Source of the DNA: Verrucomicrobia bacterium UBA3063
Lineage (GTDB): Bacteria > Verrucomicrobiota > Verrucomicrobiia > Methylacidiphilales > Verrucolacustridaceae
Direction of reading: 5' to 3'
Assembly: GCA_002366885.1 (NCBI GenBank)
Contig: DFCD01000055.1
Coordinates: forward strand, 15,289-30,719
Length of the DNA stretch: 15,431 nucleotides
Under the pieces are notes generated by a model. It saw nothing but the letters and a program-made list of their open reading frames with translations. It was not told the DNA's origin and did no database searches. The translations under genes and the position numbers were made by a program. Of the stretch, positions 1-7,715 are shown piece by piece. How positions within the stretch are numbered: the first letter of the stretch is position 1; each line of letters starts with the position of its first letter.

Positions 1-1164
1 AACATGGCCTACTGGAAATGGGCCCTCGAGGAGGTGGGGGGCTTTGATCCGGATTTCCGGACGGCGGGGGATGATGTCGACCTTTGCTGGCGCCTGATGC
101 AGGCGGGACACCGGATCGGCTTCAGCCCCAGCGCGATGGTGTGGCACCACCGCCGTTTCACCATGCAGGCCTATTTCCGGCAGCAAAAAGGATACGGCGA
201 GGCCGAGGCGATGCTTCGCTTCAAGCATATGCAGTATTTTGATCCGCAGGGCTCGGCGCGCTGGAAGGGGGTGATCTATGGGTTGCCCCGCTTCGAACGG
301 GTCTTTCACCGTCCGATCATCTACCACGGCGTGTTCGGCACGGGTCTTTTCCAGTGCCTCTATCCCAAACCGGTTTCCCCCTGGGCCCAGCTGGCGGGAG
401 GGCTGGAATGGAATGCGATCACGCTCTTTATCTTTCTCGTCTCCATCCAGATCGAGCCCCTCCGCATCCTTCCCCTGCTGATGCTGGCCGCCACGATGAT
501 CCCGGCCCTGTCGTTCATGGTCACGGCGAGGATCGAGCCCAGGCACGACACGATCCTCGCGAGGCTGACGGTCTTTTACCTCGCGCTCACCCAGCCTCTC
601 GTGCGGGATTGGGCCCGGTATTTCACCTGGCTGAAGGGCAAGCGGACGCCGGATTCGGTCGCCCTGGTTCCGGAGAAGGATGCCGGCCCGAAGATTCCCC
701 TGACCCAGTCCCGGATGCTTTCCTTTTGGAGCGAGCAGGGCCGGGACCGCGGCCCCCTGCTGCAGGAGGTGGTGAAAATCATGGAGGAGGAGGGCTGGAA
801 GTACTCCCTCGACACCGGCTGGAACCCTTGGGACGTCCAGATTTTTGCCAACCGCTGGTGGCATATCCGCCTGCGCACACTCACGGAAATCTACCCGCAC
901 GGGCGTCGTCTCACCCGCGTCCACCAGGGCATGGCCCCCAGCACCTTCAGCATCCTCTTCCTGGTCACCGCGGTGACCGCCGACGTGCTGGTGGGGCTGG
1001 CCTATCCGGCGGCGCTTCCCTTTTTTCTCGGCATTCTCGCCCTGGCCGGGGTGGGTTGGCTTTGGACCGGGTGGCAGTTGCGGCGCCGGGTGGCGGACCT
1101 GGTCCGGGTGGCGGCCCGGCGCGCTCAACTGATGCCCGTGTCGGGCCGGAATCCCCAGCAGTGA
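1..1164 (+). CDS. Membrane glycosyltransferase, family 2 (3' part; 5' end outside window)
   Basis: The frame is open from the first base and reads N-M-A-Y-W, the middle of the GT2 signature (usually G-x-N-M-A-F). The ATG at 4 is therefore internal and the donor-binding N-terminal part, with its DxD motif, lies upstream. Visible parts are the GGFD motif (residues 13-16 of the fragment), the acceptor-side acidic motif GDDVDLCWR (23-31), the following HH, and a QQKGYGEAE segment where processive synthases carry QxxRW. Hydrophobic stretches follow at roughly 135-175, 185-205 and 315-360, so this is an inner-membrane enzyme with the catalytic part in the cytoplasm. Between them lies a soluble, Trp-rich segment (about 240-310, with WDVQIFANRWWHIRLRT). 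GT2 enzymes transfer a sugar from a nucleotide-sugar donor; the substrate cannot be read here. The TGA stop overlaps the GTG start of the ABC exporter, so the two are probably co-translated and may make and export the same glycan (inference). Confidence 0.88.
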   Translation, partial: NMAYWKWALEEVGGFDPDFRTAGDDVDLCWRLMQAGHRIGFSPSAMVWHHRRFTMQAYFRQQKGYGEAEAMLRFKHMQYFDPQGSARWKGVIYGLPRFERVFHRPIIYHGVFGTGLFQCLYPKPVSPWAQLAGGLEWNAITLFIFLVSIQIEPLRILPLLMLAATMIPALSFMVTARIEPRHDTILARLTVFYLALTQPLVRDWARYFTWLKGKRTPDSVALVPEKDAGPKIPLTQSRMLSFWSEQGRDRGPLLQEVVKIMEEEGWKYSLDTGWNPWDVQIFANRWWHIRLRTLTEIYPHGRRLTRVHQGMAPSTFSILFLVTAVTADVLVGLAYPAALPFFLGILALAGVGWLWTGWQLRRRVADLVRVAARRAQLMPVSGRNPQQ

Positions 1165-2921
1165 ACCTCGTTCTGCGGATCCTCGGCTACTACCGTCCTT
1201 TTGCCGGGCGGATTCTGGGCGCGTTCCTTTTGCTGGGGTTGGCGACGGCCCTGAACCTGCTCAAACCCTGGCCGCTCAAATTTGTGGTCGACGGGGTGCT
1301 CGCCTCCCCACACGGCGACATCATCCTGCCGCTTCTGCCGGGAACCTGGTCCTTTTCCGCCGCGCTGGCCCTGACCTGCGGGGTGTTGGTCGGCATTCAT
1401 CTGCTCTGGGGCGCGGTGAACCTTGCCCAGACCCATGCCCTGATTGCGGTCGGCCTGAAGGCGTTGCTACGGGTGAGGACGGAACTGTACGCCTACCTGC
1501 AGTCGCTGCCCCTGCGGTTCCACGACGCGCGGAGGAGCACGGATTCGAGCTTCCGTGTGGCGTACGACGCGCAGGCGATCCAGACCTACTTCAACCGGGG
1601 TTTCGCCACGATCCTCGGATCGGTACTGACGTTGGCGGGGACCTTTGTGGTGATGTTCCGGATGAGCCCGAAGCTGGCGTTTCTTTCTTTGGCGGTGGTG
1701 CCTTTCCTGATGATGGCGATCGCCCGGTACGCCGGGCGGATCCGGCGCGAAACGGCGGCCCTGCAGGCGCAGGAGAGCGACGTGCTGGCGCGGGCCAATG
1801 AGGGGCTCTCCAGCATCCGGGTGGTGCACGCCTTCGGACGCGAGGCGCACGAGGTCGACCTGTTCCGGCGCGAGGCTCGGCAGTCCCTCGAGGCGAATCT
1901 CCGGCTCTCGATGACCAACGTGGCCAGCACGCTGGTGGTGGGGACGCTTTTGGCGGCGGGCACGGCGGCGCTGCTCTGGGCCGGGGCGGGGGAGGTGGCC
2001 GCAGGGAGGATGACCCTGGGTGACCTGCTGGTGTTCCTCGCCTACCTCGGGATGCTCTACGCGCCGCTGGAACAGCTGAGTTACACCACCTGGTCGATGG
2101 AGGGGGCGGCGGGTGCGGCCCAGCGGGTGTTCGAGGTTCTGGACACACCCGATGAGGTGCCGGACCCGGCCAAGCCGCAGAAAATTCCGGCGGGCCAGGG
2201 GACGATTGAGTTCCGGGAGGTGGACTTCCGCTATCCGCGCGGGGACGAGGTGTTGCACGGGCTGAGCTTCACGATCGCCCCGGGCGAGTCCGTGGCCATC
2301 GTCGGCGGCACCGGTGCCGGCAAGACCACGCTGCTCTCGTTGTTGCCGAGGTTTTACGACCCGACCGGCGGCTCGATCCGTTTCCACGGCATCGACCTGC
2401 GGGAGTTGGCCAAAAAGGACCTGCGCGCGCGGCAGGCCCTGGTCCTGCAGGAGACCGTTTTGCTCAACGGAAGCATCCGCGAGAACATCGCCTACGGCCG
2501 CCCGGGGGCGTCCTTCCGCGAAATTGAAAAGGCGGCGGACGAGGCGCAGGCGGACGCCTTCATCCGTGGTTTGCCCCGGGGGTACGACACCGCCGTGGGG
2601 GAACGCGGGGTGATGCTCAGCGGCGGCCAGAGGCAGCGCATCGGCATCGCGCGGGCTTTCCTCCGGGATGCGCCGATCCTGCTGTTGGACGAGCCGACCA
2701 GTGCTCTGGATGCGACCACGGAAAAGGAGCTGTTGGATGTGCTGGGGCGGCTGATGAGCCGTCCCACCACCCTTTTGGTCACGCACCGGCTCCACGCGGC
2801 CCACCGGGCCGACCGGATCCTCGTCCTGGAAAGGGGAAGGCTGGTGGAGGAGGGGCGGGGGGAGGAGCTTCTCGCGAAAAAAGGCGCTTACTGGAAGCTT
2901 TGGCAGGCCGCCGGGGGTTAG
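1161..2921 (+). CDS. ABC exporter half-transporter (fused membrane and ATPase domains)
   Basis: A 586-aa protein, the usual length for an MsbA-type half-transporter, which works as a homodimer or heterodimer in the inner membrane. The GTG at 1161 is chosen because it overlaps the upstream stop (GTGA) and begins right before the first helix; the longer open frame upstream is a shadow of the glycosyltransferase. Residues 1-310 hold about six membrane helices. The ATPase domain has Walker A GGTGAGKTT (about 382-390), a Q-loop in VLQETVLLNGSI, the signature LSGGQ (486-490), Walker B LLLDE with D510 and the catalytic E511, a D-loop SALD, and the H-loop histidine at 542. All catalytic residues are present, so it should be an active exporter. 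Known relatives move lipid A, lipid-linked sugars, peptides or drugs. The glycosyltransferase neighbour favours a glycolipid or polysaccharide, but the substrate is inferred. The stop overlaps the convergent minus-strand gene by four bases. Confidence 0.93.
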   Translation: MNLVLRILGYYRPFAGRILGAFLLLGLATALNLLKPWPLKFVVDGVLASPHGDIILPLLPGTWSFSAALALTCGVLVGIHLLWGAVNLAQTHALIAVGLKALLRVRTELYAYLQSLPLRFHDARRSTDSSFRVAYDAQAIQTYFNRGFATILGSVLTLAGTFVVMFRMSPKLAFLSLAVVPFLMMAIARYAGRIRRETAALQAQESDVLARANEGLSSIRVVHAFGREAHEVDLFRREARQSLEANLRLSMTNVASTLVVGTLLAAGTAALLWAGAGEVAAGRMTLGDLLVFLAYLGMLYAPLEQLSYTTWSMEGAAGAAQRVFEVLDTPDEVPDPAKPQKIPAGQGTIEFREVDFRYPRGDEVLHGLSFTIAPGESVAIVGGTGAGKTTLLSLLPRFYDPTGGSIRFHGIDLRELAKKDLRARQALVLQETVLLNGSIRENIAYGRPGASFREIEKAADEAQADAFIRGLPRGYDTAVGERGVMLSGGQRQRIGIARAFLRDAPILLLDEPTSALDATTEKELLDVLGRLMSRPTTLLVTHRLHAAHRADRILVLERGRLVEEGRGEELLAKKGAYWKLWQAAGG

Positions 2922-3499
2922 CGGGATTTTGGCTCGAACCGGTTGAAGACCTCGGCGGCGTTAGTCTCGCTCAGGTCGATGCGGAAGGTCCCTTTTTTGG
3001 GAACTTCCACCTCGAGGAGCCAATAGGCCACGGCGTAGCGGCTTTTGTACTGGGCGTAGAGGGTGTGCCTGCCGGCAGGAACGTTGGAAAAGGAAAAATC
3101 CCCGTTGGTGGCGCTCTTGGTTCGCGCGGTGGCGGCGTTCGCGGCCGCCTGGCCGAGGGCCTTGAGGTCCAGGTTCTTGTAGCCGTCCGAAAAATCGATG
3201 CGGACACCCACGGGATTTTCCTCCCCCGCGGGGCTGCGGGTCGTGGAAAGCCCGTCCGTCCGCCATGTTTCCATGCGAAGCCGGCGGATTTCCGGAACCA
3301 GGTTGGCGGGAGCCAGCACCAGGTCCATGCCGCCCAGGTCGTTGCGGTAGGAGGCGTTCTTGAGCTGGATGGTGGCCCGCCCGGTCACGGCTCCCCCATC
3401 GGCCTCCCCGGCCGGGAGCGCGACGGGAAAAAGAAGGAGAGCCGCGGCCAGCTTGCCAAAGAGGGCGACTGGACGAATCTTAAGGGGATGAGGAATCAT
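2918..3499 (-). CDS. Small secreted protein with carboxypeptidase-regulatory-like domain
   Basis: A 193-aa protein read from an ATG at 3499; a TTG directly before it could add one residue. Residues 1-30 form a signal peptide: a basic start (HPLKIRP), a hydrophobic core LAAALLLFPVALP and a likely cleavage after PAGEA or nearby. The mature part begins GGAVTGRATIQLKN and ends with the pattern ATNGDFSFSNVPAGRHTLYA followed by alternating beta strands. This is the hallmark of the carboxypeptidase-regulatory-like / transthyretin-like beta sandwich (TxxxGxFxFxxVPxGxYxL). A polar, Arg-rich insertion (about residues 65-115) separates the first strands from the rest. No catalytic residues are visible. 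It is probably an exported structural or carbohydrate-associated protein. It is transcribed divergently from the peptidase/T2SS operon across only 44 bases, and its stop overlaps the ABC exporter stop. A role as a T2SS substrate is possible but not shown. The Shine-Dalgarno match (GGTAAG) is weak. Confidence 0.75.
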   Translation of the reverse strand: MIPHPLKIRPVALFGKLAAALLLFPVALPAGEADGGAVTGRATIQLKNASYRNDLGGMDLVLAPANLVPEIRRLRMETWRTDGLSTTRSPAGEENPVGVRIDFSDGYKNLDLKALGQAAANAATARTKSATNGDFSFSNVPAGRHTLYAQYKSRYAVAYWLLEVEVPKKGTFRIDLSETNAAEVFNRFEPKSR

Positions 3500-3523
3500 C
3501 AAGCGCCAACTTACCCCAGAGGC

Positions 3524-3540
3524 GGGAAGGGGAAAAGGGG
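3524..3540 (+). promoter_or_regulatory. Purine-rich ribosome binding region of the M29 peptidase gene
   Basis: A long purine tract of G and A runs (GGGAAGGGGAAAAGGGG) ends three bases before the ATG at 3544. The GGAAGGGG part sits at a usable Shine-Dalgarno distance. It supports the ATG at 3544 as the start of the first gene of the T2SS operon. Confidence 0.55.
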
Positions 3541-3543
3541 ACG

Positions 3544-4671
3544 ATGAAGGCTTCCCGGTACCGGAAACTGGCCGACCTGCTCACCGGATATTCCACCGCG
3601 CTGAAAAAGGGCGACCGGGTTTGGATCGATGCCTCCGAGATTCCCGAGGAGTTCGTCGTCGAGCTGATCCGTTCCGTCCGCGCCCGCGGGGCCGACCCTT
3701 TCGTGCACCTTCATGCGGGCAGGGTTTCCCGCGAGCTCGGCCGGGGTGTCAGCGAGAGGGCCCTGCGTTTTTCCCTGCGGCACGAGCTCCGCAAAATGAA
3801 GGAGATGCAGGCCTACATCGCCCTGCGGGGATCCCAAAACGCGTTCGAGTCCAGCGACATCCCGGCGGAAAAACAGAAACTGGCCGGAAAAATCCTGCGT
3901 CCGATTTCCGACCGCCGCATCAACCACACCCGCTGGGTGGTCTTGCGCTGGCCGACGCCGGCGATGGCCCAGGCCGCCGGCATGAGCACCGAGGCTTTTG
4001 AGGATCTTTTCTTCCGGGTCTGCACGCTGGACTACCGCCGCCTGGCCCGAGCCACCCAGCCCCTGGTGAACCGGATGCGGCGGACCGACCGGGTGCACAT
4101 CACCGGGCCCGGCACGGATCTGCGCTTTTCCATCAAGAACATCGGCATCATTCCCTGCGTGGGGGAGCGGAACATCCCCGACGGCGAGGTGTTCACCGCG
4201 CCGGTGAAGGACAGCGTGGAGGGCCAGGTGACCTTCAACGCGCCGGCGGTGTATCGCGGCATCCCTTTCGACAACGTTTGCCTGAAATTCTCCAGGGGGA
4301 AAATCGTGCAGGCCCGGGCGGGCGACAAAAGCCGCCAGCTGGAGGAGATTTTCGACAGCGACCCGGGAGCCCGGTACATCGGGGAGTTTTCCCTGGGGCT
4401 GAACCCGTATCTCCACCAGCCCATCCGGGACATTCTTTTCGACGAAAAAATCGCCGGCTCCTTCCACTTCACGCCAGGGCAGGCGTATGAGGAAGCGGAC
4501 AATGGCAACCGCTCGCAGGTCCACTGGGATCTGGTCTGCCTGCAGGACCGGGCGCACGGGGGCGGCGAGATATTTTTCGACGGCAAGCTTGTGCGCAAGG
4601 ATGGCCGCTTTGTCACCCGGGAGTTGGCCGGCCTGAATCCCGACCGCCTGATCCGGGCACTTCCCCTATGA
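3544..4671 (+). CDS. M29 family metallo-aminopeptidase
   Basis: A 375-aa cytoplasmic-type protein with no signal peptide. It matches the M29 (AmpS / aminopeptidase T / PepS) family: GERNIPDGEVFTAP, GEFSLGLNP, and GSFHF followed by QAYEEAD and QVHWDL. By spacing to the known enzymes the six metal ligands are E215, E281, H308, Y315, H327 and D329; all are present, so it should be active. These enzymes are dimeric, use two metal ions (Zn or Co) and remove N-terminal residues from peptides. It is slightly shorter than the ~410-aa founding members, mostly in the N-terminal domain. It opens the long plus-strand operon, and its TGA overlaps the ATG of gspE (ATGA), so the two are probably translationally coupled. 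A direct role in secretion is not known. Peptide turnover alongside the secretion genes, or plain co-regulation, are the open options. Confidence 0.92.
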   Translation: MKASRYRKLADLLTGYSTALKKGDRVWIDASEIPEEFVVELIRSVRARGADPFVHLHAGRVSRELGRGVSERALRFSLRHELRKMKEMQAYIALRGSQNAFESSDIPAEKQKLAGKILRPISDRRINHTRWVVLRWPTPAMAQAAGMSTEAFEDLFFRVCTLDYRRLARATQPLVNRMRRTDRVHITGPGTDLRFSIKNIGIIPCVGERNIPDGEVFTAPVKDSVEGQVTFNAPAVYRGIPFDNVCLKFSRGKIVQARAGDKSRQLEEIFDSDPGARYIGEFSLGLNPYLHQPIRDILFDEKIAGSFHFTPGQAYEEADNGNRSQVHWDLVCLQDRAHGGGEIFFDGKLVRKDGRFVTRELAGLNPDRLIRALPL

Positions 4672-6377
4672 ACCTCCGGCAGGCCCTGGTGCAGTTGGCC
4701 GAGGAGTCGGGCGCCAAGGATCTGCCCGTCTGCAAGGATGCGGTGGAGGCGGCGGCCACCGACCAGCGTTCCATGGTGGCCGCCCTGCTGGACACCGGTC
4801 AGGTGGATGAAAAGGTGTTTGCCCAAAAACTCGGGGAAAAACTCGGGCTGCCCGTCTGGCCCGGGGAAATTCCGCCGATCCCCGCGCCGCTGCGGGAAAA
4901 GTTTCCGGCGCGCATCGCGTTGCGGCACCGCCTGCTTCCGGTGACCCCGGCGGAGGGCGAGCCCCTGCCGGTGCTGGGGTTTGACCCGTTCGATCACCTG
5001 GGCCGTCAGGCCCTGGCGGGGTTTTGGGAGGGGAAAACCCGCTGGATGCTTGCCCCCCGTCGCGCCGTGCTCGACGGCCTCCGCTCCGGCTACGGGGTGG
5101 GTGCGGAAACCTTCGACGAAATCCTCGAGGGCCGCGGGGATCTTCCGCCCCCCGGCGATCTCGAGCAGGAGACCACCATCCTCGACGCCGACGATTCCGA
5201 GGCTTCCGTCATTAAGTTTGTGAACCAGATCATCCGCGAAGCCCTTCAGGAAAGGGCGACGGATATCCACATTGAGCCCCTCGAGGACGACCTGCAGGTC
5301 CGCTACCGGATCGATGGGGTTCTCCGCAACATTCCCGTCCCGCCCCGGATCAAGCTTTTCCAGGCCTCCCTCATTTCCAGGATCAAAATCATGGCCCACC
5401 TCGACATCGCCGAGCGCCGCCTGCCGCAGGACGGGCGCATCAACCTCGAGTTTGAGGGCCGGCCCATCGACGTCCGGGTGGCGACCATCCCCTCCGTCAC
5501 CGGGGAATCCATCAGCCTCCGTCTGCTGGGACAGCAGCGGTTTGACTTCGCCCAGCTGGGACTGAGCCCCGTCAACGAACAGAAGGTACGTAGCCTCTTG
5601 GCCCTGCCCAACGGGATTGTCCTGATCACCGGTCCCACCGGATCCGGAAAATCCACCACGCTCTACACCTTTCTCGCCTCCCTGAATTCCAAGGACCGGA
5701 GAATCGTGACCATCGAGGATCCCGTGGAAAACAAGATTCCCGGCGTGGTGCAAATTGCGGTCAAGCCGGAGATTAATCTCACCTTTGCCGCCGGCCTACG
5801 CAGCATCCTCCGGGGCGATCCCAACGTGGTCATGGTGGGAGAGATGCGGGATGTGGAAACCACCGAGATCGCCATCCGGGCCGCGCTCACCGGGCATCTG
5901 GTGTTCTCCACCCTGCACACCAACGACGCGATCGGGGGAATCACCCGCCTGGTGGACATGGGAATTGAGCCGTTTCTCGTCGGTTCCTCGGTGCGCGCAT
6001 TCCTGGCGCAAAGGCTGGTGCGGGTCCTTTGCCCCTGGTGTTGCGAGAAGGGCAGTTATTCCGAAAGTTACATCCGCGAGGTGGGAATCCCTCCGGACAA
6101 GGCGGCCACCGCCCATCGGGCGGTGGGATGCGATCGCTGCCGGCAGACCGGGTACCAGGGGCGGCGCGCCATCTACGAGATCTGCCTGGTGAGCCCCCAG
6201 ATGCAGGAGATGATCACCCGGCGCGAATCCAATGCCGCCCTGAAGCAGTTGGCCCAGTCCCAGGGGATGAAAAGTCTCCGTGACGACGGATGGGAAAAGG
6301 TGGCTGAGGGCACCACCACGATTGAGGAAGTCGTGCGCGTCACCGCCACGGAGGCGGCTAAGAACGCGGTCAACTGA
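4668..6377 (+). CDS. gspE: Type II secretion ATPase GspE
   Basis: A 569-aa cytoplasmic ATPase that powers pseudopilus assembly. The ATG at 4668 overlaps the peptidase stop. Residues 1-150 form a GspE/MshE-type N-terminal domain that in relatives docks on GspL. The motor domain follows: Walker A GPTGSGKST (322-330), Asp box EDPVE (350-354), Walker B GDPNVVMVGEMRD with E392, and the His box GHLVFSTLHTND (H410, H417). A C4 zinc-finger element is complete: CPWC (C455, C458) and CDRC (C488, C491). All catalytic features are intact. On sequence alone it could be a PilB-type pilus ATPase, but the downstream gspG-gspK pseudopilin set and secretin settle the assignment. A near-contact junction (TGAcATG) leads to gspF. 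Confidence 0.95.
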   Translation: MNLRQALVQLAEESGAKDLPVCKDAVEAAATDQRSMVAALLDTGQVDEKVFAQKLGEKLGLPVWPGEIPPIPAPLREKFPARIALRHRLLPVTPAEGEPLPVLGFDPFDHLGRQALAGFWEGKTRWMLAPRRAVLDGLRSGYGVGAETFDEILEGRGDLPPPGDLEQETTILDADDSEASVIKFVNQIIREALQERATDIHIEPLEDDLQVRYRIDGVLRNIPVPPRIKLFQASLISRIKIMAHLDIAERRLPQDGRINLEFEGRPIDVRVATIPSVTGESISLRLLGQQRFDFAQLGLSPVNEQKVRSLLALPNGIVLITGPTGSGKSTTLYTFLASLNSKDRRIVTIEDPVENKIPGVVQIAVKPEINLTFAAGLRSILRGDPNVVMVGEMRDVETTEIAIRAALTGHLVFSTLHTNDAIGGITRLVDMGIEPFLVGSSVRAFLAQRLVRVLCPWCCEKGSYSESYIREVGIPPDKAATAHRAVGCDRCRQTGYQGRRAIYEICLVSPQMQEMITRRESNAALKQLAQSQGMKSLRDDGWEKVAEGTTTIEEVVRVTATEAAKNAVN

Positions 6378-6378
6378 C

Positions 6379-7617
6379 ATGCCCGCTTTCACCTACGAGG
6401 CCATTGTCCCGGGAGGGGGCAGGAAACAAGGCACTCTCGAGGCCCGCAGCCGCCAGGAGGCCCTCGCCCAGCTCAGCCGGCAAAGGCTCCAGCCCATCCG
6501 ACTGCGGGAGGAGGGGGCCGGCGAGGAAATTTCCGGGGGCGCCTCCCGGGAGACGGCGGTTCCGGGGGACCGCAGAATGAGCGAGGCGCAGATCATCTCC
6601 TTCACCGAGGAGCTGGGGGATCTTCTCGACGCAGGCCTGCAGCTGGAGGGCGCCCTCCGGATGATGGAGCAGCGATCCGAGGCGTCCTCCCTCAAGGCTG
6701 TGGCGGAGAGTTTGCGGACCCAGGTGCGGGAAGGGATCAGTCTTTCGCGAGCCCTAAAAACTGCCTCCGCGAGCTTTTCCGATCTCTACTGCAACCTGGT
6801 CTCGGCGGGCGAGGTGAGCGGCGCCTTGGGCTCCATTCTCCAGCGACAGGTGGTGTATCTAAAAAAACTGAACGATTTGAAGGGCCGCGTCGTGCAGGCG
6901 CTCATCTACCCGATGTTTGTGACCGGAGCGGGCATTCTTCTGATGGTTCTTTTCGTGGTTGTGCTGGTGCCACAGCTGAAAACACTTTTCAGCAAGTCCC
7001 CCCAGTCCATGCCGCTGATCACCAAGCTGCTGCTGTGGACCAGCGCCTTTCTTGTCCAATGGGGCTGGTTGGTGCTGGTGCTGGGGGCTTTGGGCGGCAT
7101 CGCCTTTTGGCAGGCGATCCAGAAACCGGAGGGCAAACTTTGGTGGGACCGGGTCCGGGTGAAAATCCCCGTGGCCGGCCCGGTTCTGGAGGCTTCCTTT
7201 TACGCGCAATTCAGCCAGACCCTGGCCAACCTTCTCGGCAACGGTGTGACCCTGCTGCAGGCGATGAACCTCGTTTCCCGGGCCACCCCCAACACTTTCT
7301 ACCGGGCGCGCTTGGAAAAGGCCTGCGCCCAGGTTTCGGAGGGCTTTTCCCTCAGCCATGCCCTGCGCCAGGTAGGCGGATTTTCCGACACCTTTCTCGA
7401 CCTGGTCGCGATCGGGGAGCAGACCGGCGACCTGGCCAAGGCCCTGGAAAAGGCCGGCATGCGGTATGAAAAGGAAATGGACCGGAGAATCCAGCGGATC
7501 ACCGCCCTGATCCAGCCGGTGATCATCGTGATCATCGCCCTGGTGGTCGGGGCGGTCGTTTACTCCATCATTACCAGCATTTTCGACGCCATGTCCGGAA
7601 TGCGAAAAAGCCTGTAA
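6379..7617 (+). CDS. gspF: Type II secretion inner-membrane platform protein GspF
   Basis: A 412-aa polytopic protein of the GspF/PilC family. The ATG at 6379 follows the gspE stop by one base and gives the family N-terminus MPAFTYEAIVPGG; the longer open frame upstream is a gspE shadow. Two homologous T2SSF domains are visible: about residues 65-195, starting at IISFTEELGDLLDAGLQLEGAL, and about 275-400, containing FSQTLANLLGNGVTLLQAMNL. Membrane helices lie at about 175-197, 222-245 and 378-400, the usual three. GspF sits in the inner membrane, contacts GspE and GspL, and is thought to couple ATPase movement to pseudopilin extraction. The gene ends with two tandem TAA codons and is followed by the only sizeable gap in the operon. 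Confidence 0.95.
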   Translation: MPAFTYEAIVPGGGRKQGTLEARSRQEALAQLSRQRLQPIRLREEGAGEEISGGASRETAVPGDRRMSEAQIISFTEELGDLLDAGLQLEGALRMMEQRSEASSLKAVAESLRTQVREGISLSRALKTASASFSDLYCNLVSAGEVSGALGSILQRQVVYLKKLNDLKGRVVQALIYPMFVTGAGILLMVLFVVVLVPQLKTLFSKSPQSMPLITKLLLWTSAFLVQWGWLVLVLGALGGIAFWQAIQKPEGKLWWDRVRVKIPVAGPVLEASFYAQFSQTLANLLGNGVTLLQAMNLVSRATPNTFYRARLEKACAQVSEGFSLSHALRQVGGFSDTFLDLVAIGEQTGDLAKALEKAGMRYEKEMDRRIQRITALIQPVIIVIIALVVGAVVYSIITSIFDAMSGMRKSL

Positions 7618-7623
7618 TAAGTT

Positions 7624-7688
7624 GTTCCCGCCGTTTGGGTGGTTGTTCACCCGCGAGGTGAGCAAGGTGGCTTCTTCGCGGCGGGAAC
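7624..7688 (+). promoter_or_regulatory. Nested inverted repeat in the gspF-gene X spacer
   Basis: The 98-base spacer (7618-7715) holds two nested stems. The outer one is a perfect 10-base inverted repeat, GTTCCCGCCG (7624-7633) with CGGCGGGAAC (7679-7688). Inside it, TTGTTCACC (7643-7651) pairs with GGTGAGCAA (7657-7665) with one G-U wobble across a 5-base loop. There is no T-run after the outer stem, so it is not a classical intrinsic terminator. It could be an mRNA-stabilising or processing hairpin that sets different levels of gspEF and the downstream genes, an attenuator, or a protein-binding site. The function is inference; the symmetry is seen directly. Confidence 0.5.
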
Positions 7689-7715
7689 CGGGGCCGGTCC
7701 TGCCAAGCTGGCGGG

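Noticed and set aside
354..1160. Upstream in-frame extension of the ABC exporter frame
   Set aside because: It lies entirely within the glycosyltransferase in another frame and is Pro/Arg/Gly-rich. The GTG at 1161 is a better start.
1467..2804. Long open frame on the minus strand opposite the ABC exporter
   Set aside because: It is the antisense of a clearly conserved ABC exporter. The Arg/Pro/His-rich, low-information protein is typical of a GC-rich shadow frame.
3453..3481. Possible promoter TTGCCA, 17 bases, AATCTT before the peptidase gene
   Set aside because: The -10 part matches only three of six consensus bases and sits inside the divergent gene's signal peptide codons. Too weak to list.
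4032..5753. 573-codon open frame on the minus strand opposite the peptidase and gspE
   Set aside because: It crosses two well-supported plus-strand genes, has no domain pattern and no ribosome site. Lack of stops follows from high GC.
4668..7617. Reading gspE and gspF as type IV pilus genes pilB and pilC
   Set aside because: The downstream GspG calcium-loop signature, GspK without +5 Glu, and a GspL-M-D series point to type II secretion.
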